Shown: positions 60,301 through 64,000, counted from the first letter of the stretch. The stretch: DNA of 64,000 bases from DASQPA01 sp963757335 (GCA_963757335.1 CAVWRJ010000021.1:434001-498000); one strand, 5' to 3'. Numbers and translations: made by a program. Notes: generated by a model not told the origin, from the sequence alone.

Positions 60301-63300
60301 GCGCTCGCGGCTCGCCGGCGCGCCGGAGCTCCTGGCGCTGCCGCTCGACCGGCCGCGGACGGCCCTCCAGGGGACCCGCAGTGGCAGCGTGGCGCAGCGA
60401 CTGCCGGAGGCTCTGGTCGAGCGCCTGCGCGCCCAGGGTCGGGGTTTCCGGGGTCGGCGCGGCGGCCAGGAGACGACGGCGACTCTGTTCATGATCCTCC
60501 TCGCCGCCTGGAGTGCGTTCCTGTCCCGCCTGAGCGGGCAGGAGGAGGTGGTCGTGGGCTCGCCGATCGCCAATCGTACCCTCCGGGAGACCGAGGGGAT
60601 GATCGGCTTCTTCATCAATACCCTGGCCCTGCGGACGGACCTGTCGGGGGACCCCGAATTCTCCGCCCTCCTGAGGCGGGTGCGGGAGGCGACCCTGGCC
60701 GACTACGCCCATCAGGATCTCCCCTTCGCGCGCCTGGTCGGCGAGGTGGCAGCCGAGCGCAGTCTCTCCCACTCGCCGCTCTTCCAGGTCCTGCTCGGCC
60801 TCCAGAATACTTCGGCAGAGAGACTGACGCTGCCGGATCTCACCCTCGACGGGCTGGTGCTGGAAACCGAGGCGGCCAAATCCGACCTCACCCTGGCGTG
60901 GACGGAGACCCCGCACGCCCTGATCGGTACTTGGGAGTATCGCGCCAGCCTCTTTGACGCGGTGACCGTGGCGCGCTTCGTGGCAGCCTTCGAGACTCTG
61001 TTGACGGGAGCGCTGGAGAGGCCGGAGGCGCGGCTCTCGGAGCTGCCGCTCCTCGGCGCCGCCGAGGCGCACCAGTTGGTGGTGGAATGGAATGACGGAC
61101 GGGTCTCCTGCCCGGAGGGAGATCTCGTCTACGAGCGGTTCGCCGCGCAGGCGCAGCGGTGGCCGGCGGCCCTCGCCCTGGTCTTCGAGGGCGCGGCCCT
61201 CTCGTACGGCGAGTTGTCGCGCCGCGCCCGCCGGCTGGCCCGCTTCCTGGCCGGTCGGGGAGTGGGGCGGGGGAGTCTGGTGGGGCTCTGCTTCGAGCGC
61301 TCGCTGGACCTGGTGGTCGCCATTCTCGGCACCCTCGAAGCAGGTGCGGCCTATGTGCCTCTCGACCCCGGTTACCCGTCGGAACGCCTGGCGTTCATCC
61401 TCGAAGACAGCAGCATGTCGATCCTCTTGACCGCCTCCGGCGCGGCCGCGAGCCTGCCCGCGTCGCCGGTCGGCCTCGCGATCATCGACCTGGCCAGGGA
61501 GCGGGAGCGGATCGCCGGCGAGAGCGCGGAGCCGCTGGTCGTTCGCGCGACCCCCGGAGATCTCGCCTACGTGATCTACACCTCGGGCTCGACCGGCCGG
61601 CCCAAGGGAGTCGAGGTGCGGCACGCCGAGGTGTCCCGGCTGCTGGCCGCGACCGATCCCTGGTTCGGCTTCGGCCCGGAGGATGTCTGGACGCTTTTCC
61701 ACTCCTACGCCTTCGACTTCTCGGTCTGGGAGCTGTGGGGAGCTCTCGCTTACGGCGGCCGGTTGGTGGTGGTGCCCTACTGGTCGAGCCGCTCGCCGGA
61801 AAATTTCCGGGAGCTGCTCTGGCGGGAGCGGGTGACGGTGCTGAACCAGACGCCCTCGGCCTTCCGCCGGCTGATCTGGGCCGAGGAAGCGGCGCTCGCC
61901 GACGGTGCCGGGGAACTCGATTTGCGGCTGGTGATCTTCGGCGGCGAGGCCTTGGAAATCCACAGCCTCGCCCCCTGGTGGGAGCGCCACGATGACCAGC
62001 GCCCACGCCTGGTCAACATGTACGGCATCACCGAGACCACGGTGCACGTCACCTACCGATCGCTCGGCCGGCGCGACCTCGCGAGCGCCGGCAGCGTGAT
62101 GGGCCGGCCAATCCCGGACCTGTCGATCCACCTCCTGGATGCCGTTGGCCTGACGGTGCCGATCGGAGTGGCGGGAGAGCTCCACGTCGGCGGAGCCGGC
62201 CTGGCGCTCGGCTACCTCGGCCGTCCGGAGCTGACCGCGGAGCGCTTCGTGCCCGACGGCTGGAGCGGCCAACCGGGTAAGCGGCTCTACCGCTCGGGAG
62301 ACCTGGCGCGCTACCGCCCGGACGGTGACCTCGAGTACCTGGGGCGGATCGACGGCCAGGTGAAGATCCGCGGCTTCCGCATCGAGTTGGGGGAGATCGA
62401 GGCGGTCCTCCTCGGACATCCCGGCGTCGCGGAGAGCGCCGTGTGGCTGCGCGATCACGGCGTCGACGACCGGCGCCTGGTCGCCGGGATCGTGCCGGAT
62501 GCGGCGAGCGCCGCGCCGGTGCTGCAGCTCCTCCGGCTGGAGCGCCAGGGCGCCCTCGAACAGCACTCCCTCCGCGAGCTCCCGAACGGCCTCTCGATCG
62601 TCCACCTGAATCCCAGCGAGACCGACTTCGTCTACGGCGAGGTCTTCGAAGGCGGCGCTTACCTGCAGCACGGCATCGAGCTACGCCCGGGCGCCCTGGT
62701 GTTCGACGTCGGTGCCAACATCGGGATGTTCACTCTCTTCGTCGGTCAACAGGTGCCGGACTCGAAGATCTATGCTTTCGAGCCGATCCCCGCGGTGTTC
62801 GACGTGCTGCGTCTGAACGTCGAGATCCATGGGCTCGAAGCCAGGGTCTACAACTGCGGCCTGGCTGCCGAAGAGGGGATCGCCGAGTTCACCTACTACC
62901 CCAACGCCTCCGTCCTCTCCGGCCGCTTCGCCGACGAGAACGAGGAACAGCAGGTCGTGCGTTCCTTCCTGCTCGGCGGCGGTGCGGACGAGGAGGGCCA
63001 GGGGCTGTCGCGTGACGAGATCGACGAGCTGCTGCGCCTGCGCCTCTCCGGGCAGCGGGTGCGCTGCCAGTTGCGGACGATCTCGGACATCGTGCGGGAG
63101 AACGGCATCGACCGGATCGACCTGCTCAAGATCGACGTCGAGAAAAGCGAGCTCGAGGTACTGCGGGGAATCGCCGAGGAAGACTGGCCGAAGATCGACC
63201 AGCTCGTCCTCGAGGTGCACGACGCCGACGGCCGGCTCGACCTCGTCACCGGGATGCTCGCGGACCGCGGATACGAGCTCGCCATCGAACAGGACGTCCA

Positions 63301-64000
63301 ACTGGGCGGGACCTGCCTTTACAACGTCTACGCCGTCCATCGGCGGGCCCACGCCGTGCCGGAGCCGGTGACCGCGCCCGTTCCGCCCCGGTGGTCGAGC
63401 TCGGCTCGCCTCCTGGCCGATGTCCGCGGCCAACTCCAGAGCAAGCTCCCCGAGCACATGGTCCCCGCGTCGTTCGTGCTCCTCGAGGCTCTCCCCCTGA
63501 CGCTCAACGGCAAAGTGGACCGCCGCGCCCTCGCCCGGCTCCAGCCGGCGCCCGCCCGCGGAGCGGGTGGCACCACGGCGGCCGGGCTCGCGCCCCAGGG
63601 TCCCGTCGAGGAGATGCTCGCCGGGATCTGGTCCGACGTGCTGGGGAGCGGTCCGGTGGGCTCCGAGGACGACTTCTTCGCCCTCGGCGGGCACTCGCTC
63701 CTCGCCACCCAGGTGGCGTCGCGGATCCGGACGGCGTTCGGCGTCGAGCTGCCTCTCCGGCTGCTCTTCGAGCACCGGACGGTGGCCGGCCTCGCCCGCG
63801 AGATCGAGGGCGCCCGCCGCACGGAGAGCCTGCCGCCAATCGGGCGGGCTCCCCGGGATGGCGACCTGCCGCTGTCCTTCGCCCAGCAGCGGCTCTGGTT
63901 CCTCGACCGCCTGGAGCCCGGGCGGGCGGTCTACAACGTACCGCTGGCCGCGCGCCTCGTGGGGCCGCTGTCCTTCCCGGCGCTCGCGCGTGGCTGCAGC
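39374..64000 (+). CDS. Giant hybrid NRPS/type I PKS megasynthase (3' truncated by window edge)
   Basis: One frame stays open from ATG 39374 (a second ATG at 39377; in-frame TGA at 39356) to the last base, 8,209 codons without a stop. The frame was checked at each carrier-protein motif. After a short Arg/Ala-rich leader the domain order is C-A-T, KS-AT-T, C-A-T, C-A-T, C-A(MT)-T, C-A-T, C-A(FkbM)-T, C. Signature residues read from the A domains suggest Leu (module 4), Asp (module 6) and Thr (module 7); modules 1, 3 and 5 are unassigned or tentative. No epimerase, ketoreductase, heterocyclisation or thioesterase domain was seen, so the chain continues beyond the edge. The Shine-Dalgarno is weak. 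Assembly-line extension of a peptide with one two-carbon polyketide step is the expected chemistry. Confidence 0.95.
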   Translation, partial: MMARARASSRARARTGERSKGDPPVVASEVPLSRGQRALWFLARLTPDSSAYVLAGVMRVKGPLDVPALRHAFEVVAARHPALRSFFSAGGKTGSEPVQWVLDRRSPTFIEEDAADWDEATVEARQSELARSPFDLEHDPLLRVGVLHRGPDEHRLIVAFHHIVVDFWSLGIILSELSVVYRERGAVSPEDLLPPLRSTYAEHVRRQELRLAGPDGERLWEFWHRELLGRRLVLDLATDRPRPALQTFRGDVRSCRLEAAATDRLHALAREQGTTPFVTLLAAFQALLYRATGEAEMVVGSPTSGRSSASVAGLIGYFVNPVVLRGDLGGDPIFTELVGRVRQTTLAALAHRAFPFPLLAERLAPELDRSRSPVFQVMITFEQERGGRERGLAALAVGEGGVAVELGGLAAETLPLLPGGAQVDLTLFAAVVRERLVLSLQFNPDLFDGATAARMVGHLAVLLGGIASDPARRVSELPLLTAPERQALLDWNATATLYPEAESCLHELIAVQAARTPDTTAVVFENAALSYGELAVRAGLLAGKLRRFGVGPEVPVGICLERSLELMIGLVAILTAGGAYVPLDPTYPSERLGRMLEDALPPVVLVEARTARLLPAHPGRQVVLGAGGLAAADASAERGAGIAAGVGVGPESLAYVIFTSGSTGRPKGAMNSHRAVVNQLLWIQGHHRLTAVDRVFQKTPMSFDMSVLELFWPFMVGACLVMARPGGHKDPSYLAESLAEREITVTSFVPSMLQIFLEEPGIERATALRQVEMIGEALLPSLQERFFNRLPAVGLLNLYGPTEAAVDVTFWQCVPGSPVVPIGWPVANTSIRLLDGDRQPVPMGIPGELHIGGVQVARGYLGRPDLTAERFVPDASGEPGSRLYRTGDLARRLAGGEIEYLGRIDTQVKLRGFRIELAEIEEVLGAHPEVRQAVLLVREDTPGDLRLVAYVVPHSEPAPAAGRLRSFLREKLPENMIPAAFVPLAELPVTANGKLDRQALPAPAAERRDDGVVYAAPERAAERLIAAIWQEVLGVERVGLDDSFFDLGGHSLLLAQVHGRLEQEVDSAPSMTDLFRFPTVRTLAAYMSPAGPTNDSESVAAPQSGRDRAHSRSTALASERPHVAIIGMAGRFPGAGNPRELWRNLAAGVESIQFFSSDELLAAGVSAEVLAHPSYVRARGYLEAVDLFDAAFFGYSPREAETTDPQQRIFLECAWEALEDAGYDPERYQGAIGLYAGIGFSNYLRNLLSQPDVIATVGEMQVLIGNDKDFLATRVSYKLNLRGPSIAVQTACSTSLVAVHLACESLLHGECDLALAGGVTIATAKEGYLYREASILSPDGHCRAFDALGRGTVAGSGAGIVVLKRLDRALADGDSIYAVIRGSAINNDGSAKVGFTAPSVAGQAAVIAEAQAVAGVEPESIGYVEAHGTGTLLGDPIEVAALSQVLSQSGKQGFCALGSIKTNLGHMDTAAGVAGLMKTALALRHRQIPPSLHFTAPNPQIDFRNGPVYVNTELREWPANGGPRRAGVSAFGIGGTNAHVVLEEAPPPPATPPASAEAVRSAAVLVVSARSAAALETATDNLASHLASHPSLDLSDVAYTLQTGRRSFSHRRMLVVRDCADAVAVLAARDPKRLLSYAGEQRERPIVFLLPGHGAQHVNMGLDLYRVEPTFRSHIDRCAELLLPQLGYDLRTVLYPEAATAEEAADRLQQPDVSSPVLFAIETALALLWGEWGITPRAMIGYSFSEYVAAYLAGVFTLEDVLTLITDRAAMLRQSPAGAMLAVPLPEEELVPLLGDGLSLAAVNGPEVCVAAGTPEQIAALARELAGRAVTCQPVPMPYAAHSFMLDPLVEPYAERIARVPMSAPQIPYISNATGTWVRPEQATDPLEWARHLRLPVRFAAGLRTILEDPEVVLLEVGPGRGLSTLARLNDAAAHTIVSSMRQPPWDRWRPREEMTDVEALLTAQGQLWLAGLPIDWQRLHRHEQHGRRRRVSLPTYPFERQRYWIDRQEQRSVARPFGGSPQALAQSDQSARRDRERSRVTIEWEPEMLSQETREVLARALANGELQVVDSRWEPAAALEPARQQAAEGNGKAAVSGHARPELGTPYMAPKSPLEEQIAALWQALLGIGEIGVHDNFYELGGHSLAATLVISRVREQFSVTVPLQAFFSEPTIADLAVLVARGQADRSHGEPSADPGGIGRRSPGLDPVPLSFGQESLWFLDQLEPGNPAFNLVQAVRLLGPSRVPVLAAAFAEIVRRHEILRTTFEAREGQPAQVISEAAAPALPVIDLAALPAARVAAEARALAQRDKLQPFVLDRGPLLRVSLLRLGSEHHWLLLAMHHIVSDGWSFGVLVREISLLCQAWGGGRPSPLPELSIQYADYTCWQRQWLASGVLEAQLAYWRQRLAGASALELPLDRPRRRSPGAPGRRGERLRTELGPELVDRVKSFSRSEGATVFMTLLAAFSLLLSRHAGEEEVTIGSAIANRDRQEIEPLIGYFVNTQVLRNDLSGDPSFRQLVARVREVAAGAYAHQDLPFERLVEDLQPVRDGSQTPLFRLMIVLQNAPNEAPSVPGLTIDLVDTGDSPVQFDLALVLSESPSGFLARFEYDANLFDASTVRRLGEHFQALLREALGAPDRALSRLALLAAPERHQMLVEWNDEPASSYPGGDFVHELFAVRAAAVPDAVAVVAEEVALTYGELGARSRRLAGHLWEQGVRPESLVGIYVERSPDMVVGLLAILKAGGAYLPLDPSYPPDRLAFMVEDAGVTVLLSERRLASTVPAGVERIVLVDELAGPAGGELGACRSSGLAPDHPAYVIYTSGSTGRPKGVMISHRSLANRLRFHAATDLGRESRLLQKTSISFDVSLLETFGPLLAGGCMVQARPGGERDVDYLTHWIARERITHTTFPPSLLAVLLEDPAFLACDSLRIVVTGTEAVPAELPRRFHERFAAELFNRYGPTECTIAVTAWKCRPGEGHRVLPIGRPIARAEVYVLDAGQQPVPVGAAGEIAVGGICLARGYLARPGATAERFVPNPLPGAAAGARLYRTGDLARYRPDGAIEFIGRLDGQVKIRGFRVELGEVEAALRAVPGIADVAVVDRLEPAGTRCLVAYLVSKVDSVPAEADLRALLGQRLPSYMVPSGFVTLAALPIGTSGKVDRRALSELDFQAAAGGEAIYVAPRTPSEERVAAIWGEVLAVERVGALDDFFALGGHSLLATRVISRIRQAFSVELPLRNLFEATTVATFAQQVEAALAAPAAPAAEESRQAPPLVPLRHDGPLPLSFAQERLWLIDRLQPGSAAYNMPAALRLSGKLDSAALDATFAELVRRHESLRTTFREVGGEPVQVIHPAVPPILPRVDLAGLPAAWREGEARRLAQGEARRPFDLVAGPLFRLILLYLGGAPEEHVALLTQHHIVSDGWSVGVLVRELGALYPAFRERRSSPLPEPALQYADFAVWQRAWLEGGELAAQLTYWRSRLAGAPDLLALPVDRQRTALPGSRGGSVVRRLPEALVHRLRALGRGIAGGAGGQEAPATLFMVLLAAWSAFLSRLSGQEEVVVGSPIANRTHSELEGLIGFFVNTLALRTDLTEDPEFSALLRRVRQTTLADYARQDLPFERLVGEVAAERSLSHSPLFQVLFALQNASTTRLLLPDLTLEELPVVAETVKIDLTLSLVETPIGGGGVWEYRWEYRRDLFDATTVARFAAGFETLLIAAAEQPESRLSALPLLSAGERQQLVAEWNDTSLSDSALVLELFAGQVARRPDAVAVAARGWQLSYGELAARSGRLARRLRSLGVGPEIRVAVAIGASPRRVEAILATVQAAGAYVALDPSYPEEWLAYALQDAAPPVVLTERALLDRLPALAAMPATVLCLDDQRGEADRAEERWPIAPPASPAADHLAYVIYTSGSTGRPKGVEIPHRGLANLVRWHRELYAVGPEDRATLVASPGFDASVWEMWPYLASGASVYLVDADARLAPEAMLRAWGEAGATLSFLPTPLAEAVLEGGPAALSGTPVRTLLTGGDRLHRSSAVGTPFQLANHYGPTEYSVVSTVQRVTPGAYGVPPIGRPIASTRLSVVGRQGELVPVGVAGELWVGGAGLARGYLRRPDLTAERFVPDPLEPGARCYRTGDLVRWLADGTLEFLGRADHQVKIRGFRIETGEIEAVLARHPAVREAAVLARETVPGEHDLAAFVVVQTEAPAEPALREWLGQFLPAHMVPRFFVLLPELPLTLQGKVNRKALAGVALERAASENFLAPRTPTEDLLAGIYADLLGLERVGAEDHFFALGGHSLLATRLMSRLRETFAVDLPLRRVFESPTVSGLAAAILSELAAGGGPGLPPIRSVQQAGPAPLAFAQQRLWFLDRLDPESASYTLPGRFRLVGALDVAALAASFGEIVRRHAVLRTTFAERQGRPVQVTAPAVAFFLPVVDLSGLLHDSEAECLASAEAMRPFDLGRGPLLRILLLRLGEREHTVLVTMHHIVTDGWSIAILAKELAALYRAALAGLPSPLLELPIQYADYAWWQHEPQSVEAVEGQLEYWKGRLAGAPTVLELPTDRPRPAVRRGRVEGVGLALGAPLSTALMALSRHSGTTLFMTLLAGFEALLARHSGQEDLLLGTPVSGRQRLEIESLIGFFVNTLVLRGELPGAATFRDLLRRVRATTLEAFAHQDLSFERLVEQLAPQRDLSRTPLFQVMFALQNAPRPIFDLPGLVLEARPVQLGMAKFDLVLNLFGDGAELTGELLYDRDLYDRSTIARLSGHLRGLLTAATADPDRPLAELAFLTAAEGWQLLAEWNDTHREEVGAATLHDLFAAQARRAPEAPAVIFAAESLTYGELDMRARRVARGLVELGIRPGGLVAIWMRRGLDLVPALLGILAAGAGYVPLEPEWPIERCHHILASLDIPCLVTDSFHLRTAQELQWRLPCLRHALCLDLTTPRPPAEPVDLAAVKALFDVVAERAVDRVSAAGFVSSYTGRPFSEAEVDEYVARVLGLVRPHVSAASRVLEIGCGSGLLTFALAGEVARYVALDPSAATQERNRERARERANAEPGRLGHLELVTGFAHEIERYAAGSFDCILIASTVQFFPGLVYLERVIETALELLSPGGVLLLADLLDSRRRADFRASLEEFRGRHRDDPSLRTRNQSGSELYVDEDFFADVAVDLPALSAIAICHRENGFDNELRFRYDVVLHKAAQGEADADRGERHGNRHGERRKSIWTGWWLDRLPAGSLPAPLGDEALAYVIFTSGSTGVPKGVAVRHRPVRQLIDWVNRTCGIGPADRVLFVTSLCFDLSVYDVFGLLAAGGSIRVVADDEVRDPQTLAHLLLTEPITFWDSAPAALQQVVPFFPAPGASAGQLSLRQVFLSGDWIPVGLPDAVRRSFPAARVMSLGGATEATVWSNFFPVAVVDPRWKSIPYGRPIENARYHVLDALLSPCPMGVPGDLYIGGSCLASHYSKDPAQTADRFLPDPLGSAAGGRIYRTGDRSRYLADGNLEFLGRSDSQVKIRGYRIEQGEIEAALAAHPEIGHTAVLVREDTPGDRRLVAYFVPQGEPAPRAGDLRSFLRERLPEYMLPAAFVPLAALPVTANGKLDRQALPAPPADRRDESVAFAAPESAVERSIAGIWQEVLGVERVGLGDNFFDLGGHSLLATGLVSRLRETFGVDLPLRRVFETPTLAGLAEAIGRESPVAILVPPLLPAARPSEIPLSFAQERLWFLDRLDPGSVAYNIPLPVRLSGALEPAVLAAVLGEVVRRHEVLRTIFPVTAGRPAQTIQPPGFFALPLVDLAGLPGVARKAEAARLVTADAVLPFDLARGPLLRAALLRLAAAEHALLLDVHHIASDGWSMGVLTREVAALYPAFAAGHPSPLPELAVQYADFAIWQRGWLTGEVLAGELTYWRERLAGAPALLELPADRTRPAVGSGRAGQLPFRLAPPAAAALVKWAAGSRATLFMAALAALGALLLRLTGREDLSIGVPIAGRTRRETEGLIGFFINTLVLRIDLSGDPSFGDLLERVRTVTLDAYAHQALPFEQLVEELAPERSLAHAPLFQVMLNLNNAPLERLALPGLELVPVEVDAGRGKFDLTLTLVPGADEIRGTLRYNRDLFDLTTVQRILRQLEQVAVAGAPTSLPAGGITTLSLLGAAERHQLVVEWSDTDQAFPQQDASLHELFVHQAGRSPDAIAVVSEEERLTFGELARRSGLLAQRLRALGVGPESRVALCAERSPTMVVGLLGVLRAGGAYVPLDPAHPRERLALLLADVQAGTAEPVLLVQAHLTGRLPERPGHQLILEDAGALAGQLSPEDLTAPVSPANAAYVIFTSGSTGLPKGVVVEHRQVVRYVQGITARAGLAPDASFALVQPLTVDSSITAIFPPLLGGGMLHLISQERALAPGALAAYLRRHEVDGLKIAPSHLAALQGASPIADLLPRGWLIFGGEASRAEWALDLARAAATCQVFNHYGPTEATVGMLTCRIEAGLTAGPSQTTPLGRPLANSRAYLLDRAGQPVPPGIVGELFIGGAVVARGYHRRPELTADRFVPDPLAPEPGARLYRTGDLARFLADGRVEFLGRIDDQVKIRGFRIELGEIEAELCRHPAVREAIVAALDEPDGARRLVAYVVSDGAPAAPSELRRVLGERLPEYMVPAAFAFLDALPRSAHGKVDRRALAAVRLGADPEADAYRAPRTPAEELLAEIWSEVLKNERVGIEDDFFALGGHSLLATQVVSRIREVFGVELPLRRFFEAPTVAALTAALEGGLRRAAPPLRPASRTGLLPLSFAQERLWLIDRLQPGSAAYNMPAPLRLRGRLDPAALDATFAELDRRHESLRTTFREVGGEPVQVIHPAIPPQLPWVDLAGLPGARREGEARRLAHDEARRPFDLVAGPLLRLILLRLGGEPEEHIALLTQHHIISDGWSMGVLVRELGALYTAFHGRRPSPLPEPRLQYADFVVWQREWLTGVELEAQLGYWRSRLAGAPELLALPLDRPRTALQGTRSGSVAQRLPEALVERLRAQGRGFRGRRGGQETTATLFMILLAAWSAFLSRLSGQEEVVVGSPIANRTLRETEGMIGFFINTLALRTDLSGDPEFSALLRRVREATLADYAHQDLPFARLVGEVAAERSLSHSPLFQVLLGLQNTSAERLTLPDLTLDGLVLETEAAKSDLTLAWTETPHALIGTWEYRASLFDAVTVARFVAAFETLLTGALERPEARLSELPLLGAAEAHQLVVEWNDGRVSCPEGDLVYERFAAQAQRWPAALALVFEGAALSYGELSRRARRLARFLAGRGVGRGSLVGLCFERSLDLVVAILGTLEAGAAYVPLDPGYPSERLAFILEDSSMSILLTASGAAASLPASPVGLAIIDLARERERIAGESAEPLVVRATPGDLAYVIYTSGSTGRPKGVEVRHAEVSRLLAATDPWFGFGPEDVWTLFHSYAFDFSVWELWGALAYGGRLVVVPYWSSRSPENFRELLWRERVTVLNQTPSAFRRLIWAEEAALADGAGELDLRLVIFGGEALEIHSLAPWWERHDDQRPRLVNMYGITETTVHVTYRSLGRRDLASAGSVMGRPIPDLSIHLLDAVGLTVPIGVAGELHVGGAGLALGYLGRPELTAERFVPDGWSGQPGKRLYRSGDLARYRPDGDLEYLGRIDGQVKIRGFRIELGEIEAVLLGHPGVAESAVWLRDHGVDDRRLVAGIVPDAASAAPVLQLLRLERQGALEQHSLRELPNGLSIVHLNPSETDFVYGEVFEGGAYLQHGIELRPGALVFDVGANIGMFTLFVGQQVPDSKIYAFEPIPAVFDVLRLNVEIHGLEARVYNCGLAAEEGIAEFTYYPNASVLSGRFADENEEQQVVRSFLLGGGADEEGQGLSRDEIDELLRLRLSGQRVRCQLRTISDIVRENGIDRIDLLKIDVEKSELEVLRGIAEEDWPKIDQLVLEVHDADGRLDLVTGMLADRGYELAIEQDVQLGGTCLYNVYAVHRRAHAVPEPVTAPVPPRWSSSARLLADVRGQLQSKLPEHMVPASFVLLEALPLTLNGKVDRRALARLQPAPARGAGGTTAAGLAPQGPVEEMLAGIWSDVLGSGPVGSEDDFFALGGHSLLATQVASRIRTAFGVELPLRLLFEHRTVAGLAREIEGARRTESLPPIGRAPRDGDLPLSFAQQRLWFLDRLEPGRAVYNVPLAARLVGPLSFPALARGCS
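39464..42640 (+). other. Module 1: C-A-T
   Basis: C domain from PLSRGQRALWFLARL. Its active-site motif is HHIVVDFWS, so the usual Gly after Asp is Phe; the catalytic second His (codon 39857) is present. The A domain (about 40880-42380) has FTSGSTGRPKG, YGPTEAAVD, YRTGDLARR and NGKLDRQAL; specificity residues read D-M-L-S-E-I-L-V-D, which I cannot assign. The carrier Ser is at 42524 (LGGHSLLLAQ). A C domain at the very N-terminus means the chain arrives from another protein or from a fatty acyl donor. Confidence 0.85.
42731..45930 (+). other. Module 2: KS-AT-ACP polyketide module
   Basis: KS: HVAIIGMAGRFPGAG, active Cys at 43247 (ACSTSLV), His in EAHGTGT (43652) and in NLGH (about 43769). AT: FLLPGHGAQHVNMG and nucleophile Ser at 44600 in IGYSFSEYVAAYLAG, a variant of GHSxGE. 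The catalytic His is at 44897 in PYAAHSF, closer to the YASH (methylmalonyl) than the HAFH (malonyl) type. ACP Ser at 45806 (LGGHSLAATLVI). About 450 bp between AT and ACP have no KR or DH motif, so a beta-keto group should remain unless it is reduced in trans. Confidence 0.88.
45995..49130 (+). other. Module 3: C-A-T
   Basis: C domain PLSFGQESLWFLDQL with an intact HHIVSDGWS. The A domain (47380-48870) has YTSGSTGRPKGVMI, RYGPTECTI, LYRTGDLARY and SGKVDRRAL; specificity residues read D-V-L-T-V-G-R-I-A, with no match I can recall. Carrier Ser at 49022. Accepts the polyketide-extended intermediate from module 2. Confidence 0.85.
49200..52390 (+). other. Module 4: C-A(Leu)-T
   Basis: C domain with HHIVSDGWS, nearly identical to the C domain of module 7. 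In the A domain, FDASVWEMW, TLSFLPTPL, LLTGGDRLH and NHYGPTEYSVV give residues D-A-W-F-L-G-H-V-V. This is one residue from the well-known leucine code D-A-W-F-L-G-N-V-V. Leucine or a similar branched residue is predicted. Carrier Ser at 52262. Confidence 0.85.
52435..56445 (+). other. Module 5: C-A-T with methyltransferase inserted between A motifs a2 and a3
   Basis: C domain with HHIVTDGWS. The A domain starts normally (SLTYGELDMRARR; a2 as LAAGAGYVPLEP near 54020-54055), is interrupted by about 280 residues with a SAM-binding motif (VLEIGCGSGLL, residue about 5011; LLSPGGVLLLADLLD), and resumes at a3 (YVIFTSGSTGVPKGV, about 55105). Specificity residues D-L-Y-D-F-S-L-V-W and the GGATEA variant of a5 resemble Cys- or Gly-type domains. 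Carrier Ser at 56333. In characterised enzymes with an a2-a3 insertion (TioN, KtzH) the methyltransferase acts on the amino-acid side chain, so S-methyl-Cys is one possible unit. Confidence 0.82.
56500..59665 (+). other. Module 6: C-A(Asp)-T
   Basis: C domain with HHIASDGWS. The A domain reads TVDSSITAIFPP, LKIAPSHLAAL, LIFGGEAS and NHYGPTEATVG, giving residues D-S-T-K-I-G-H-V-G, close to the aspartate code D-L-T-K-V-G-H-V-G. The K-I-APSH and NHYGPTE context is typical of Asp/Asn domains. Carrier Ser at 59546. Confidence 0.82.
59715..63805 (+). other. Module 7: C-A(Thr)-T with FkbM-family methyltransferase inserted between a8 and a9
   Basis: C domain with HHIISDGWS. The A domain residues D-F-W-N-I-G-M-V-H equal the classic threonine code (FDFSVWELW, TVLNQTPSAF, VIFGGEAL, NMYGITETTVH). 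After a8 (VKIRGFRIELGEIE, about 62360-62400) an insertion of about 290 residues carries FkbM marks: VHLNPSETDF, FDVGANIGMFTLFV and DLLKIDVEKSELEVLRG. The A domain then resumes at a9/a10 (LPEHMVP; NGKVDRRAL). Carrier Ser at 63695. A methylated Thr, perhaps O-methyl, is expected. The next C domain begins near 63865 and is cut by the edge. Confidence 0.85.

Noticed and set aside
59021..62671. Minus-strand 1,216-aa open frame
   Set aside because: Antisense shadow of NRPS modules 6 and 7; no recognisable domains.

Overview
The window is high-GC bacterial DNA (roughly 70% G+C over most of its length, with lower-GC patches near 3.6-5.7 kb and 35-39 kb). Gene style and content suggest an Acidobacteriota-like or myxobacterium-like soil or marine bacterium: TatA with a Pro/Ala tail next to TatC, an ECF sigma/anti-sigma pair, long TPR proteins, and a very large hybrid NRPS/PKS. 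This assignment is an inference; there is no rRNA or other clean phylogenetic marker here apart from proS.

Layout. 1-2.3 kb: 3' part of an ftsK DNA translocase. 2.4-6.4 kb: accessory region with a self-contained unit for a 45-residue secreted peptide (promoter, leader, ORF, hairpin), an AlpA-like regulator fragment, and an overlapping pair of unrecognised genes of lower GC. 6.5-15.1 kb: envelope and housekeeping genes, namely an S41 C-terminal processing protease (frameshifted), tatA, tatC, a sulfatase-superfamily lipoprotein, a GlsB/YeaQ-type membrane protein, a thioredoxin-fold protein, a 55-aa membrane protein, an ECF sigma factor with a zinc-finger anti-sigma factor, and a polymer-forming membrane protein (also frameshifted). 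15.3-21.8 kb: a Uma2 protein, a 21-bp minisatellite, an AbrB/VapC toxin-antitoxin pair, 3-hydroxybutyryl-CoA dehydrogenase, a TPR protein and prolyl-tRNA synthetase. 21.9-34.7 kb: a minus-strand operon joined by 4-bp stop/start overlaps (ABC ATPase, ABC-2 permease with an M1-like tail, ABC-2 permease, membrane fusion lipoprotein, RND permease, and a second RND-like permease fused to an ABC ATPase).

35.0-64.0 kb: biosynthetic gene cluster. A flavin-dependent halogenase-like gene (minus strand) and an M13 neprilysin-like gene that has lost its zinc motif precede one giant open frame. That frame runs from 39374 to the window edge (8,209 codons, no stop seen). It reads C-A-T / KS-AT-T / C-A-T / C-A(Leu)-T / C-A[MT between a2 and a3]-T / C-A(Asp)-T / C-A(Thr)[FkbM MT between a8 and a9]-T / C... 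The predicted product is a long, probably methylated and possibly chlorinated lipo- or polyketide-peptide. No epimerase, ketoreductase or thioesterase is seen before the edge.

The most unusual items are the RND-ABC single-chain fusion that lacks the proton-relay aspartate, the dead M13 peptidase beside the NRPS, the two different methyltransferases embedded in adenylation domains, and a two-copy palindromic element whose arms differ in sequence but stay complementary.
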